From Ga0077553 sp038215275 (GTDB lineage: Bacteria; Acidobacteriota; Terriglobia; Bryobacterales; Bryobacteraceae), in the NCBI GenBank assembly GCA_038215275.1, contig JBBQRA010000016.1, positions 1 to 42,198 of the forward strand: a stretch of DNA of 42,198 nt, read 5' to 3'. Shown here one piece after another: positions 32,701-42,198 of this stretch. The notes beneath the pieces are model-generated. The model was not told the DNA's origin and did no database searches. It saw nothing but the letters and a program-made list of their open reading frames with translations. Each line of letters starts with the position of its first letter. Position 1 is the stretch's first letter. Both the position numbers and the translations under genes were made by a program.

Positions 32701-35082
32701 CTACTCCCTGGTAATAAATTCGTCGAGGTTTAACAGAACGCTCGCCATGAGCGTCGTGTTGTTCTCCGCCACGAAGCGTTCAAGGCGCGCGCGCTCGGCC
32801 GCCGTTGGCTTGCGGAGCAGCGCCAGCTCAAAGGCTTCGTCAATCGTCTTCGCCCGCTTGCCGAGGTGCTCGGCCGCTTCCATGAAGACGGGGTCGTTCA
32901 ACAGGTTCAGTGCTTGCAGCGGGGTGTTTGAACGCGTCCGGCGGCAGGACGTGACTGTCGACCGCGGCGCGTCGAAATTCGACAACAGCGGATACGGCGT
33001 CGTGCGCTGATAGTGGATGTAGACGCCCCGGCGATAGCGTTCCGTCCCCGGGCTCACTTGCCACTTCGTGCCCGACGAATACCCGAGTGCCGTAACGCCA
33101 TCCGGCTGCGGTGGCTTCACGCTGGGGCCGCCAATTTTCGTGTCGAGCAGGCCGGCCACGCGCAGGGCCGCATCGCGGATGGCTTCCGCCGGCAGCCGCA
33201 GGCGCGATTGCCGGGCCAGCAGCCGGTTCTCCGGGTCGAGTTCGTTCAGCTCCGGCCGCGCGTTCGAACTTTGCCGGTAGGTGGCCGACAGTACAATCTT
33301 GCGGAGGATCGCCTTCCGGCTCCAGCCACTTTCAATGAACTCCACGGCCAGCCAATTCAATAGCTCCGGATGCGAAGGCCGCGAGCCCATCACGCCGAAG
33401 TCTTCGGAGGTCTTCACAAGGCCCGCTCCAAAAAGCTCCTGCCAGATCCGGTTCACCGCCACGCGGCTGACGAGCGGGTTTTCGGGAGCGACCAGCCAAT
33501 TGGCCAAGTCGGATCGCGTAGCCTGACCATCGTGCTTTGCAAGCGGCGGCAGGAAGCTTGGCGCGCCGGGCTCTACCGGAATACCCAGGGTCTTGTAATC
33601 GCCGCGGACGCGCAGGTGGCTCTGCTTCGGCGTTGGCTCTTCAGCGATGGTGTAAGCCTGGCTCAACGGCGGATACTCTTCGTCGAGCGCCCGCAGCTTT
33701 TTGTCGAGTTCGTCGAACTTCAACTTCTTGTAGGCGGGTTGGCCGATGGCGAAATGGTAGTTCCGGACGAAGTGCGTTTCGAGAACCAACTTGTCGCGTT
33801 GGGTTCGTTTCGTCACAGGCTTCCGCATGATGCGTTCGCCGTCGCCGCCTTCGGTCAGCTTCAGCAAGCAGTCCCAAGCCAAGTCCCAGTCCGTCCGCTT
33901 GCCCGGCTCGGCTGAGGTTTGCAGCATGTTCTTTTCCCAATCGGGCTGCAAATCGCGCACCTTGTACTCGGCAATCAGCGTCTCGCGCTTGGCGGTATAC
34001 TCGGCGCCGCGCACGTCCTTCTCGCTTGGCAGGGGGGCTTCAATATCCTCTTCTTCGGCGTTGTCGAAGAAGGCGTACATTGAGTAGAAATCCTTCTGCT
34101 GGATCGGGTCGTATTTATGGTCGTGGCACTGAGCGCAGCCCATGGTGAGGCCCAGCCAAACGGAGCCAACGGTGGAGGCGCGGTCGGCAATGTTCTCAAA
34201 TCGGAACTGCTGGTTGTCGATGCCGCCTTCGCGATTGGTCAACGTATTCCGGTGGAAGCCGGTGGCGACGCGCTGCTCGGTCGTCGCGTTGGCCAGAAGA
34301 TCACCGGCGATCTGCTCCCGCGTGAACTGGTCGAACGGCATGTCGCGGTTGATGGCGTTGATCACCCATTCGCGCCAGCGCCAGGCCCAAGGCCGGGCCC
34401 AGTCCTTCTCATAGCCGTCGGAGTCGGCGTAGCGGGCTTGGTCGAGCCAGTGGCGGGCCCATTTCTCGCCAAAGTGTGGCGAGGCCAGCAGGCGGTCGAC
34501 CTGCTTGGCGTAAGCATCCGGGCTGCGGTCGGCGACGAAGGCGCGTACCTCGTCCGGAGCCGGGGGCAGGCCGATGAGATCGAACGAAAGCCGGCGCAGC
34601 AGGGTCGCGCGATCGGCTTCGGGGGACAATTTCAAATTTTCCTTTGCCAGCCGTGACGAAACGAACCCATCGATGTTCCCGGATGGCTTTGTGAACGACT
34701 GATAGGCCCAGTGGCGGGGTTGGGTTCGTTTCGCAGTCGCCTTCAGCGTGGTGGGGAACTCGGCGCCCGCGTTAATCCATGCCGCGATCCGGGCCGCTTC
34801 CTCCGCCGGCAATCCCTTCGAGCCCATCGGCATGGCCATGTGCCCGCTCTTGCCGGAGACGCGCAGCCACAGTTCACTCTCGGCGCTCTTGCCGGGCACG
34901 ATCGCCTTACCGCCGTAGCCGCCGGCCCGGGCAGCCTCGGCGTCGTCCAGCCTAAAGCCGCTCGTCTGCTTGCCCGGTCCGTGGCAGGCGTAGCACTTGG
35001 CCTGGAAAATTGGCTCTACCTGGGAGTAGTCAGCCCCCAAAAGAAGCCCGCCGCTGACTAAAACCAGGAAAAGTCTCACCAC
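32701..35082 (-). CDS. PSCyt1-DUF1549-DUF1553 c-type haem protein
   Basis: A 793-residue exported protein (signal MVRLFLVLVSGGLLLGA). The N-terminal PSCyt1 domain binds one c-type haem through CYACH (residues 30-34), with Met in HMAMPMGSKGL as a possible sixth ligand. DUF1549 follows (about 140-350: FVSSRLAKENLKLSPEADRA, HFGEKWARHWLDQARYADSD, LGLTMGCAQCHDHKYDPI with an additional CAQCH motif), then DUF1553 (about 510-760: NPLVSRVAVNRIWQELFGAG, GVMGSRPSHPELLNWLAVEF, NTPLQALNLLNDP). The second CxxCH suggests a second haem. These proteins are abundant in planctomycetes and acidobacteria; their function is not known. The gene starts 6 bases after sdhB and is followed after 6 bases by DUF1501, so it appears tied to succinate dehydrogenase. 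Confidence 0.92.
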   Translation of the reverse strand: MVRLFLVLVSGGLLLGADYSQVEPIFQAKCYACHGPGKQTSGFRLDDAEAARAGGYGGKAIVPGKSAESELWLRVSGKSGHMAMPMGSKGLPAEEAARIAAWINAGAEFPTTLKATAKRTQPRHWAYQSFTKPSGNIDGFVSSRLAKENLKLSPEADRATLLRRLSFDLIGLPPAPDEVRAFVADRSPDAYAKQVDRLLASPHFGEKWARHWLDQARYADSDGYEKDWARPWAWRWREWVINAINRDMPFDQFTREQIAGDLLANATTEQRVATGFHRNTLTNREGGIDNQQFRFENIADRASTVGSVWLGLTMGCAQCHDHKYDPIQQKDFYSMYAFFDNAEEEDIEAPLPSEKDVRGAEYTAKRETLIAEYKVRDLQPDWEKNMLQTSAEPGKRTDWDLAWDCLLKLTEGGDGERIMRKPVTKRTQRDKLVLETHFVRNYHFAIGQPAYKKLKFDELDKKLRALDEEYPPLSQAYTIAEEPTPKQSHLRVRGDYKTLGIPVEPGAPSFLPPLAKHDGQATRSDLANWLVAPENPLVSRVAVNRIWQELFGAGLVKTSEDFGVMGSRPSHPELLNWLAVEFIESGWSRKAILRKIVLSATYRQSSNARPELNELDPENRLLARQSRLRLPAEAIRDAALRVAGLLDTKIGGPSVKPPQPDGVTALGYSSGTKWQVSPGTERYRRGVYIHYQRTTPYPLLSNFDAPRSTVTSCRRTRSNTPLQALNLLNDPVFMEAAEHLGKRAKTIDEAFELALLRKPTAAERARLERFVAENNTTLMASVLLNLDEFITRE

Positions 35083-35088
35083 TCTAGT

Positions 35089-35871
35089 TTACGCCGTGCC
35101 GCCCTCGGAGGTTCCTTCGCGATAGGTCCAAGCGCCCAAAGTGAAGTCCCGATTCATCCGCGCGATGTTTTCAAGCGAAATGCTCTTCGGGCAGACAGCT
35201 TCACACAAACCGATGTTCGTGCAGCCGCCGAAGCCCTCTTCCTTGGATTGGTTCACCATCTTCACCACGCGATCGTACCGCTCGGGCTGCCCCTGCGGCA
35301 GCAAACCCAGATGCGAGAGTTTGGCGGAGGTGAACAGCGAAGCCGATGCGTTCGGGCACGCCGCGACACAAGCGCCGCAGCCGATGCAGGTTGCCGCTGA
35401 CATGGCGCGGTCCGATTCTTTCTTCGGCACAAGAATGGCGTTGCCGTCCGGCGCGCTGCCGGTCGGGATGCTGACGAAGCCGCCGGCTTGGATAATCCGG
35501 TCAAAGGCGCTGCGGTTGACCACCAGATCCTTAATCACCGGGAATGCCGCCGCTCGCCACGGTTCCAGGAACAGCTCATCGCCGGTCTTGAACTCGCGCA
35601 TGTGCAATTGGCACACCGTGGTCCCGCGGCGCGGGCCGTGCGGCACGCCGTTAATGACGAAGCCGCAGGAACCGCAGATGCCTTCGCGGCAGTCGTGGTC
35701 GAAGGAAACGGGTACCTCGCCTTTGCCGATCAACTGCTCGTTCAGCACGTCGAGCATCTCGAGAAACGACATGTGCTCGCTAACGTTATCGAGTTCGTAC
35801 TTCACCATCTTGCCGGCGTCCGAGGGCGACGTCTGGCGCCAGATGTTGAGGGTAATCTTCATGCTACTCAT
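35089..35871 (-). CDS. sdhB: Succinate dehydrogenase iron-sulfur subunit
   Basis: A 260-residue SdhB/FrdB subunit that passes electrons from the flavoprotein to the membrane quinone site. All eleven cluster cysteines are present: Cys61, 66, 69 and 87 for [2Fe-2S] (DCREGICGSCG); Cys162, 165, 168 and 227 for [4Fe-4S] (TCIGCGACVAACP); Cys172, 217 and 223 for [3Fe-4S] (GGCTNIGLCEAVCP). ATG 35871 or a second ATG three codons later can start it. It is third in sdhC-sdhA-sdhB, 17 bases after sdhA, and is followed by the PSCyt1 gene after 6 bases. The sequence fits the type-B/E group. Confidence 0.97.
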   Translation of the reverse strand: MSSMKITLNIWRQTSPSDAGKMVKYELDNVSEHMSFLEMLDVLNEQLIGKGEVPVSFDHDCREGICGSCGFVINGVPHGPRRGTTVCQLHMREFKTGDELFLEPWRAAAFPVIKDLVVNRSAFDRIIQAGGFVSIPTGSAPDGNAILVPKKESDRAMSAATCIGCGACVAACPNASASLFTSAKLSHLGLLPQGQPERYDRVVKMVNQSKEEGFGGCTNIGLCEAVCPKSISLENIARMNRDFTLGAWTYREGTSEGGTA

Positions 35872-35888
35872 TGGCTGTCTCTAATCCC

Positions 35889-37802
<1,914 letters not shown>

Positions 37803-37805
37803 AAA

Positions 37806-38498
37806 TTACTTCACCAATCCTGTGAGGACCGCCACAGGAATCGAGATGTTCCCGGCGGCAATCAAAAATGCGAAGGCTTTCGCCCCGAACTGCAGGCGTG
37901 GAGTGTAGCGCGGGTGGTTCAGCCCGAGCGATTGGAACATGCTCCACACGCCGTGATACAGGTGCAGGGATAGCAGCACCATCGCCACGATATAGAACGC
38001 CGAGGCGTACCAGACGGAGAACCCCTTGACGACGTTGTCATGCACACTCAGATACTTGTAGTCCGGATGCACCGTGCCGGTCGTGAAGTGCAAAAGGTGG
38101 TAGATGATGAACAAGCCGACGAGGGGGCCACTCCAATACATGGTCCGGGAAGCATAACTGCTGTTCAGGTTGTCTTGCTTCACGTAGCGAACTGGCCGCG
38201 CGGCGTTGGCGGCCGTCGCAAGCTGAATCGCTGCCCAAATGTGGAGGCCGATGCTGGCGAGCAGGAAGAGGCGAACGCCCCAGAGCAACTCCTCGCTGGT
38301 ATGGAGCAAGGCGCCGTATTTGTCGATCGGATATACGCCGTCCTCCCCTACCGGCAGAAAGATCTGCAGGTTGCCGGTCATGTGCCCAAGCACAAAACCA
38401 ACCATAATCAACCCAGTAACGGCCATTACTACTTTTTTGCCGATGGGGGCTTCATAAAAGCGCGAAACTCGCGCCAAACCACTTGCCGTAGCACTCAT
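37806..38498 (-). CDS. sdhC: Succinate dehydrogenase cytochrome b558 subunit (type B)
   Basis: A 230-residue membrane anchor with five hydrophobic helices, the single-subunit type-B form that replaces SdhC and SdhD. Histidines suited to bind two b haems lie in helices: His39 (LGHMTGNL), His86 (SIGLHIW), His134 and 137 (IYHLLHF), His179 and 182 (LHLYHGVW). It takes electrons from SdhB to quinone. ATG 38498 is used; the in-frame upstream extension overlaps a TATAAT promoter element and is unlikely. It is the first gene of the run sdhC-sdhA-sdhB-PSCyt1-DUF1501. A toxin-antitoxin pair diverges from it. Confidence 0.93.
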   Translation of the reverse strand: MSATASGLARVSRFYEAPIGKKVVMAVTGLIMVGFVLGHMTGNLQIFLPVGEDGVYPIDKYGALLHTSEELLWGVRLFLLASIGLHIWAAIQLATAANAARPVRYVKQDNLNSSYASRTMYWSGPLVGLFIIYHLLHFTTGTVHPDYKYLSVHDNVVKGFSVWYASAFYIVAMVLLSLHLYHGVWSMFQSLGLNHPRYTPRLQFGAKAFAFLIAAGNISIPVAVLTGLVK

Positions 38499-38507
38499 TG
38501 CGTTCTC

Positions 38508-38513
38508 ATTATA
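38508..38513 (-). promoter_or_regulatory. Candidate -10 element very close to sdhC
   Basis: TATAAT on the minus strand, only nine bases before the sdhC ATG. Initiation about seven bases after it would leave almost no leader. A TTGACT lies nearby (38528-38523) but just nine bases away, wrong for a -35. The true promoter may be elsewhere. Confidence 0.3.
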
Positions 38514-38594
38514 TGTGATTCTAGTCAAACGCACTTGTTGCAAGATTCCTCAAGTTTGCGCACCTTCTCCCGATAAGCCTCGTGAGGAGTTTCA

Positions 38595-38780
38595 ATGTCC
38601 GCCGAAAACACGCCCACTCTGCCCGAGTGGAGCCACGACTCGACGCAAGTGCTGCTGGCGATTGATGCCGGCTGGCAGGATTGCGAAAGCGGTCTGGTGT
38701 CGCCACTAGCGGAAGTTGAAGCGATGGTGCCGCTTTGGATTTCAAAATATTCTTCTCGGACAAAGCGATCGGAGACCTGA
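38595..38780 (+). CDS. Probable antitoxin of a RelE/ParE-type pair
   Basis: A 61-residue protein directly before, and overlapping, a ParE-like toxin gene. A strong ribosome binding site (GAGGAG) precedes ATG 38595. The middle, LLAIDAGWQDCESGLVSPLAEVEAMVPLWISKY, has the form seen in short antitoxins of this kind (a helical 'AIDAG...D.E.G.v.pl.ev' segment before the toxin-binding tail), but I cannot assign a named family. It presumably binds and neutralises the toxin and may repress the operon. The 3' end overlaps the toxin reading frame by 46 bases. Confidence 0.7.
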   Translation: MSAENTPTLPEWSHDSTQVLLAIDAGWQDCESGLVSPLAEVEAMVPLWISKYSSRTKRSET

Positions 38781-39043
38781 ATCGCATCGTGGAGTACTTC
38801 GCCGCCGAGTCGCCGGAGTTGGCCCGTCTGGTGGGAGAGTCTCTCATGGCGCATATCCGCTGCCTGGCGGCGATGCCGATTATCGGTACGCCGATGGCGA
38901 AACGAACCAATGTGTATAAGCTTTATCACTCGCCCTATGCCGTCTTCTATCGCCTGAACCGGTCGGGCCGGGTCGTGGAAGTTCTGCACGTCTATCAAGG
39001 GGTGCGGCGCAAAAGTGTGCTCGCTGCGCCACAGGCGTCCTAG
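38735..39043 (+). CDS. RelE/ParE-family toxin
   Basis: A 102-residue toxin of the RelE/ParE superfamily. MDFKIFFSDKAIGDLNRIVEYFAAES, MAHIRCLAAMPIIGTPM, VYKLYHSPYAVFYRLNRSG and VEVLHVYQGVRRKS follow the family's helix-helix-strand order, with the C-terminal basic strand that carries the toxic activity. Members either cleave mRNA on ribosomes or poison DNA gyrase; this one looks more ParE-like. The start is TTG 38735, inside the antitoxin gene, so the toxin probably depends on antitoxin translation and is made at a low rate. It is not followed by related genes. Confidence 0.85.
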   Translation: MDFKIFFSDKAIGDLNRIVEYFAAESPELARLVGESLMAHIRCLAAMPIIGTPMAKRTNVYKLYHSPYAVFYRLNRSGRVVEVLHVYQGVRRKSVLAAPQAS

Positions 39044-39094
39044 CGGGGCCCACTAGTTCGGGAGTGCCGCCTAATGGAATCAATCGATTAGCAA

Positions 39095-39127
39095 ATGGCT
39101 TTCGGTGTGCATTCGAAAGCCGCATGA
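39095..39127 (+). other. Short upstream reading frame and hairpin before the D15 barrel gene
   Basis: An 11-codon frame (MAFGVHSKAA and stop) ends in TGA overlapping the ATG of the next gene as ATGA (39124-39127). The same bases form a perfect stem GGCTTTCG (39097-39104)/CGAAAGCC (39114-39121) with a nine-base loop, covering the only ribosome-binding-like bases, GAAAG. Whether the frame is translated is unknown. Confidence 0.35.
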
Positions 39128-40395
39128 GTGGCAACGCCTATCGCAGCCTGTTCGGTCTCGTCTTCCTCGCCGGGCTCTCGTTCGGCATCTTCACCGCCAG
39201 CGCCTTTTCCTGGAACGTCCCCGACGACACCAACGTCAACTCGCGCTACACCGTCGAACGAATCGACCTGTCGGGCATTCCGGAATCCAAGCTCTCGGCC
39301 GGACTCCGGAAGGAGCTGCAGCAGCGCGTCGGCGAGAAGTTCTCGCCGGAGGCTTTCGCGAAGCTAGCGGGCCGCGTGCGGGACGAAGTCCGGGCGCGCC
39401 TTGTTGCCCCCAAGCTGCTCCGCGGCTCTTCGAGCGAACAGATTCGCGTTGTGTTTGAAGTCTCCGGCCGCCGCCTGGATCTGACGGCCAGCCCTTCGCG
39501 GGTGATCTATCACGGCATGCAGGGCTGGTCCGGCGATGTCACCATGCGGCTTGGCCGGGCCTACGTGGGAGCCGTTTCCGATGGTGACGAATACGTGGAA
39601 CGGGTGGCCGGGATCAAGGCTGGCTACAGCCGTGGTTTCTGGCAGGACCGGGTCCGGCCTGGGTTCCATTTTCAATCCATGCGGTCGCAGTTCCACAATT
39701 CGACACTCGCCCGCACCGCCGAACCCTATCGTGGGTTCACCAGTTTTCAACCTGAAGTGACTTTTACGCCTTGGCGAGGATCCGATCGGGAGGAAGTTTC
39801 CATCTCCTCCGGCCTTCGCCTCCAACGGTTCACCATTCCGTCCCCTGGAGTGAACCGCGAAGCCTCGCACGCGCTAGTAAATACTCTGCGATACCGGCGC
39901 GTGTGGGGTGAGGAATCTACGGGTGAGTCGTCGACTCACGCCGAATACCGGCTGCGGGCTGGCTTAGCCGGCCTGGGTTCGGACTATCGTTTCACCCGCC
40001 ACGAGGCCGACGCCGGCCTCGACTGGCGTCGCGGCCGTAACCTGGTGCGCCTGAACGTACAAGGCGGTTCTGTCAACGGTGACGCGCCGCTCTACGATCG
40101 TTTCGCTTACGGCAACACGCTGACCCTGCGCGGTTGGAACAAGTATCGGCTCGCCCCCCTCGGCGCGAACAAAGCGATCGCGAGCACGGCCGAAGTGGGT
40201 ACCCGCGTCTGGCGGCAGACCATGCTGACCACGTTCTTCGATTCCGGAGCCGTTTGGAACCAAAACGGCGGCGGAGCCGTCCGAAACTCAACCGGTTTAG
40301 GAATTCGAGCTAAAAACGGCTTCTTCCTGTATCTGGCAGTTCCTTTGCGCAGTAATCCGGTGGAGGTAGTCCTCATCACCGGCGCCTATTTCTGA
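39124..40395 (+). CDS. POTRA/D15 outer-membrane barrel protein (BamA/TamA-like, small)
   Basis: A 423-residue protein with a signal peptide (MSGNAYRSLFGLVFLAGLSF to about 28). A single POTRA-like domain follows (about 42-117: YTVERIDLSGIPESKLSAGL, EKFSPEAFAKLAGRVRDEVR, IRVVFEVS). The rest is beta-barrel-like, ending in the surface-antigen D15 pattern: FAYGNTLTLRGWNKYRLAPL, STAEVGTRVWRQTMLTTFFD, SGAVWN and a final aromatic residue. One POTRA rather than five makes it an accessory Omp85-type protein, not BamA itself. Its stop shares TGATG with the next gene, which encodes a DUF4390-like protein, and a histidine kinase follows. An envelope assembly or sensing role is possible. Confidence 0.8.
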   Translation: MSGNAYRSLFGLVFLAGLSFGIFTASAFSWNVPDDTNVNSRYTVERIDLSGIPESKLSAGLRKELQQRVGEKFSPEAFAKLAGRVRDEVRARLVAPKLLRGSSSEQIRVVFEVSGRRLDLTASPSRVIYHGMQGWSGDVTMRLGRAYVGAVSDGDEYVERVAGIKAGYSRGFWQDRVRPGFHFQSMRSQFHNSTLARTAEPYRGFTSFQPEVTFTPWRGSDREEVSISSGLRLQRFTIPSPGVNREASHALVNTLRYRRVWGEESTGESSTHAEYRLRAGLAGLGSDYRFTRHEADAGLDWRRGRNLVRLNVQGGSVNGDAPLYDRFAYGNTLTLRGWNKYRLAPLGANKAIASTAEVGTRVWRQTMLTTFFDSGAVWNQNGGGAVRNSTGLGIRAKNGFFLYLAVPLRSNPVEVVLITGAYF

Positions 40396-40964
40396 TGACC
40401 CGACGCCTGCTGTTCGCCCAGTCCGCAGTGCCGCTTGTCCGTGCCATGGCGCCGGAGATGCTCCAGCTGCGTTGGGACGATCAGTTGCTCCGGGTCCAGG
40501 CGCCCTACCTGCATTTTCTGGGCGGCAAGTCCCTGGAGCGGCTTCACAGCGGAGCCGCTTTGGTGTTTTCGCTGCAACTTTCGCTCTCCGCCGATAAGTT
40601 CACCACCGTCGTCCGCCGCAACGTCGACCGTTTCGTCGTCAGCTTCGACCTGTGGGAGGAAAAGTTCGCCATCACGCGGCTGGGACCGGGCAAACATCAG
40701 GCGTCGCACCTGAGCCGCGAGGCGGCCGAACGCTGGTTGTTCGACCATACCAGCCTCAGCGTCGGCGGCTTGGCCGATAACAAACCGCTGTGGCTTCGCA
40801 TGGACCTTCGCGCCGACGACAGCCGCGAATCGGCGGCCCTATTGCTCGACCCCACTGTCAACCTCGCGCGCCTCATCGAATGGTTCGGCCGGTCGCAGCG
40901 CGGCGCCGACAACCGCTGGGCCCTGGACAAGGGCCCCTTCCATCTCGCCGAGCTTCGGCGCTAA
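40395..40964 (+). CDS. DUF4390-like protein between the barrel and the kinase
   Basis: A 189-residue protein. The middle (ALVFSLQLSLSADKFTTVVR, RFVVSFDLWEEKFAITRLG, EAAERWLFDHTSLSVGGLAD, PLWLRMDLRADD) has the alternating strand pattern and order of DUF4390 proteins, which in many proteobacteria are encoded just before an NtrY-like histidine kinase, as here. It may be exported, although the N-terminus (MTRRLLFAQSAVPLVRAMAP) is a weak signal peptide. The ATG overlaps the barrel stop by one base and the kinase GTG lies 10 bases after its stop, so the three genes form one unit. Family assignment is tentative; the role is unknown. Confidence 0.65.
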   Translation: MTRRLLFAQSAVPLVRAMAPEMLQLRWDDQLLRVQAPYLHFLGGKSLERLHSGAALVFSLQLSLSADKFTTVVRRNVDRFVVSFDLWEEKFAITRLGPGKHQASHLSREAAERWLFDHTSLSVGGLADNKPLWLRMDLRADDSRESAALLLDPTVNLARLIEWFGRSQRGADNRWALDKGPFHLAELRR

Positions 40965-40974
40965 GCTCAGAACC

Positions 40975-42198
40975 GTGAGTCTCCGCACCAAGCTCATCGC
41001 GGTCTTTCTTCTGGCGACGCTCGCCCCGCTCGGGGCAATGCTGTGGGTGACGATCAATCTGCTCGAAACCTCATTGACCTATGCTTCGACGGATGAACTC
41101 GACAGTATCTCCAAGTCGCTCGAAGCCACGGGCCGCGAATTTTATCAGCGGGCGAAAGAATCGATCAAGCAGGATGTCGCCAACGGCAAGCTGAGTCCTC
41201 AGCGCTTCTCTCGCGGCGACCGCGAGCTATGGCCCGTGCAGATCAGAACCTTCAACTCGAGCAGCGACGCGGAGCGCTATTTCCTATCGGGCGATGCCGG
41301 AGACCGGCTGAACTACTTGGTCCGCCAGCCCGACGGCGACATCTGGGCCTATGCCCGCAAGCTGGGCGGGCCCGGCATGACCCGCCTGCAGCAGCAGATC
41401 GCCAGCGCCCGCGAGGTGGTGGATAGAGCCCGCGTGTTCAATCTGCGCCGGGGCTTTGTTTTGACGCTACTCGCCTCGGCGGCGGCGGTTTTCCTGGCTT
41501 CGCTGGCATTTCTCGTCTGGATGGCGATCCAGATTACGCGTCCCATGCGGGAACTGCAGCAGGGGTTGGCCGAACTCGCCGACGGCAATTTGACCTTCCG
41601 GCTGCCCCACCGCTCCGGTGGCGATGAATCCGCCCAGACGGTGGCGGCTTTCAATCGCACGGCCGCGCAACTGGAAGAGAATCGCGACAAGCTGGTTCAC
41701 CTCACTCGCGTCGCCAGTTGGCAGACCCTCGCCCGCAAGATGGCGCACGAAGTTCGCAATTCGTTGACGCCCATTCGCCTCATCATGGAAGAGCTGGGCG
41801 ATCGGCACGACCCGGAGTTCCTGCAGCAGGCGGCCCAAATTGTCAGCGATGAAGTGGCGACACTCGAACGCCGTGTCCGGGCCTTTGGTGACTTTGCGAC
41901 AGAACCCAGCGCCCACCCGCAGCCCCTCGATGTGAACTCGCTACTGGCCGAGCGCATCGCGCTGCATCAGCCGGCGCACCCTGAAATCACATACGACCTC
42001 GCGCTTGCGCCCGGCCAACTCCGCGCGAGCGCCGACCCCGATCTGCTCAAAGGCGTTCTGACCAATCTGCTCGAAAACGCCGCGCAGGCCGCGGGGCAGG
42101 GAGGCCGGGTCCGCGGACGCACCTACATCGAGAACGACCGGGCGGCGATCGCGATTGAGGATAGTGGCCCGGGCCTTTCCAAGCTCGCCCGTGAGAAT
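40975..42198 (+). CDS. NtrY-like sensor histidine kinase (runs off right edge)
   Basis: The first 408 codons of a membrane histidine kinase. One helix at about 5-27 and another at about 158-185 flank an extracytoplasmic domain of some 130 residues. A HAMP linker (about 186-237) leads to the dimerisation domain with His258 in ARKMAHEVRNSLTPIRLIME, the NtrY-type H box. The ATPase domain has its N box (NLLENAAQAA, about 365-374) and the start of the G1 box (EDSGPGLS, 395-402); the rest is beyond the edge. The start is GTG 40975. It probably phosphorylates an NtrX-like regulator encoded outside the window, and may sense the envelope through the two genes before it. Confidence 0.92.
   Translation, partial: MSLRTKLIAVFLLATLAPLGAMLWVTINLLETSLTYASTDELDSISKSLEATGREFYQRAKESIKQDVANGKLSPQRFSRGDRELWPVQIRTFNSSSDAERYFLSGDAGDRLNYLVRQPDGDIWAYARKLGGPGMTRLQQQIASAREVVDRARVFNLRRGFVLTLLASAAAVFLASLAFLVWMAIQITRPMRELQQGLAELADGNLTFRLPHRSGGDESAQTVAAFNRTAAQLEENRDKLVHLTRVASWQTLARKMAHEVRNSLTPIRLIMEELGDRHDPEFLQQAAQIVSDEVATLERRVRAFGDFATEPSAHPQPLDVNSLLAERIALHQPAHPEITYDLALAPGQLRASADPDLLKGVLTNLLENAAQAAGQGGRVRGRTYIENDRAAIAIEDSGPGLSKLAREN

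Noticed and set aside
38508..38528. TTGACT plus TATAAT as a complete sdhC promoter
   Set aside because: The two hexamers are only nine bases apart, too close for one sigma-70 promoter.
39064..39123. Extended N-terminus for the D15 barrel protein from GTG 39064
   Set aside because: It would place 20 polar residues before a normal signal peptide; ATG 39124 gives a clean one.

Overview
The window is GC-rich chromosomal DNA from a bacterium that is most likely an acidobacterium of the Solibacter/Bryobacter group. The grounds are a C-terminal domain of the Solibacter type (TIGR03437-like) on a secreted lipase-like protein, a haem protein of the PSCyt1-DUF1549-DUF1553 type next to a DUF1501 protein, an Oar-like outer-membrane barrel, a type-B (sdhCAB) succinate dehydrogenase and many Tat- or Sec-exported enzymes. 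Placement is by recognised families only; no search was run. No phage, transposon, integrase, CRISPR array, tRNA or rRNA was seen.

Layout. 1-3.9 kb: the start of glutamate synthase (gltB, running off the left edge), divergent from a LysR regulator that is followed by a dual-OB-fold protein and a membrane protein. 3.9-9.7 kb: a secreted FAD oxidoreductase, a STAS anti-anti-sigma protein divergent from an FHA-GAF-PP2C phosphatase, a secreted DinB-like protein and a receiver/HD-GYP regulator. 9.7-13.3 kb: a minus-strand operon ggt-like > esterase > prmA. 13.4-16.8 kb: a plus-strand cluster of exported redox proteins (Tat aldo/keto reductase, a Cys/His protein, di-haem peroxidase) ending in a solute-binding lipoprotein. 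16.8-22.5 kb: a lone Flp pilin and a tightly coupled minus-strand operon S9 peptidase > radical SAM > ALDH7-like dehydrogenase > adenylate-kinase-like. 22.6-31.2 kb: rmuC, a BON-domain protein with a leader hairpin over its ribosome binding site, a Tat amine oxidase, an outer-membrane barrel followed by a degenerate tandem repeat, a lipase with the Solibacter C-terminal domain, and a cold-shock gene with a clear terminator. 31.3-38.5 kb: a five-gene minus-strand run sdhC-sdhA-sdhB-PSCyt1/DUF1549/DUF1553-DUF1501. 38.6-42.2 kb: an overlapping toxin-antitoxin pair, then an outer-membrane POTRA/D15 barrel, a DUF4390-like protein and an NtrY-like histidine kinase running off the right edge.

How genes work together. 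Several units are translationally coupled by stop/start overlaps (ggt/esterase/prmA; S9/radical SAM/ALDH; barrel/DUF4390-like). The STAS protein and PP2C phosphatase fit a partner-switching pathway. The sdh genes supply the quinone-linked succinate step and share a run with a secreted c-type haem protein. Convergent gene ends abut or overlap at five places, with no room for terminators. The strongest leads for unrecognised biology are the sdh-linked haem/DUF1501 genes, the Cys/His protein beside the di-haem peroxidase, the BON leader hairpin, the tandem repeat at the end of the barrel gene, and the receiver domain that lacks its signalling lysine.
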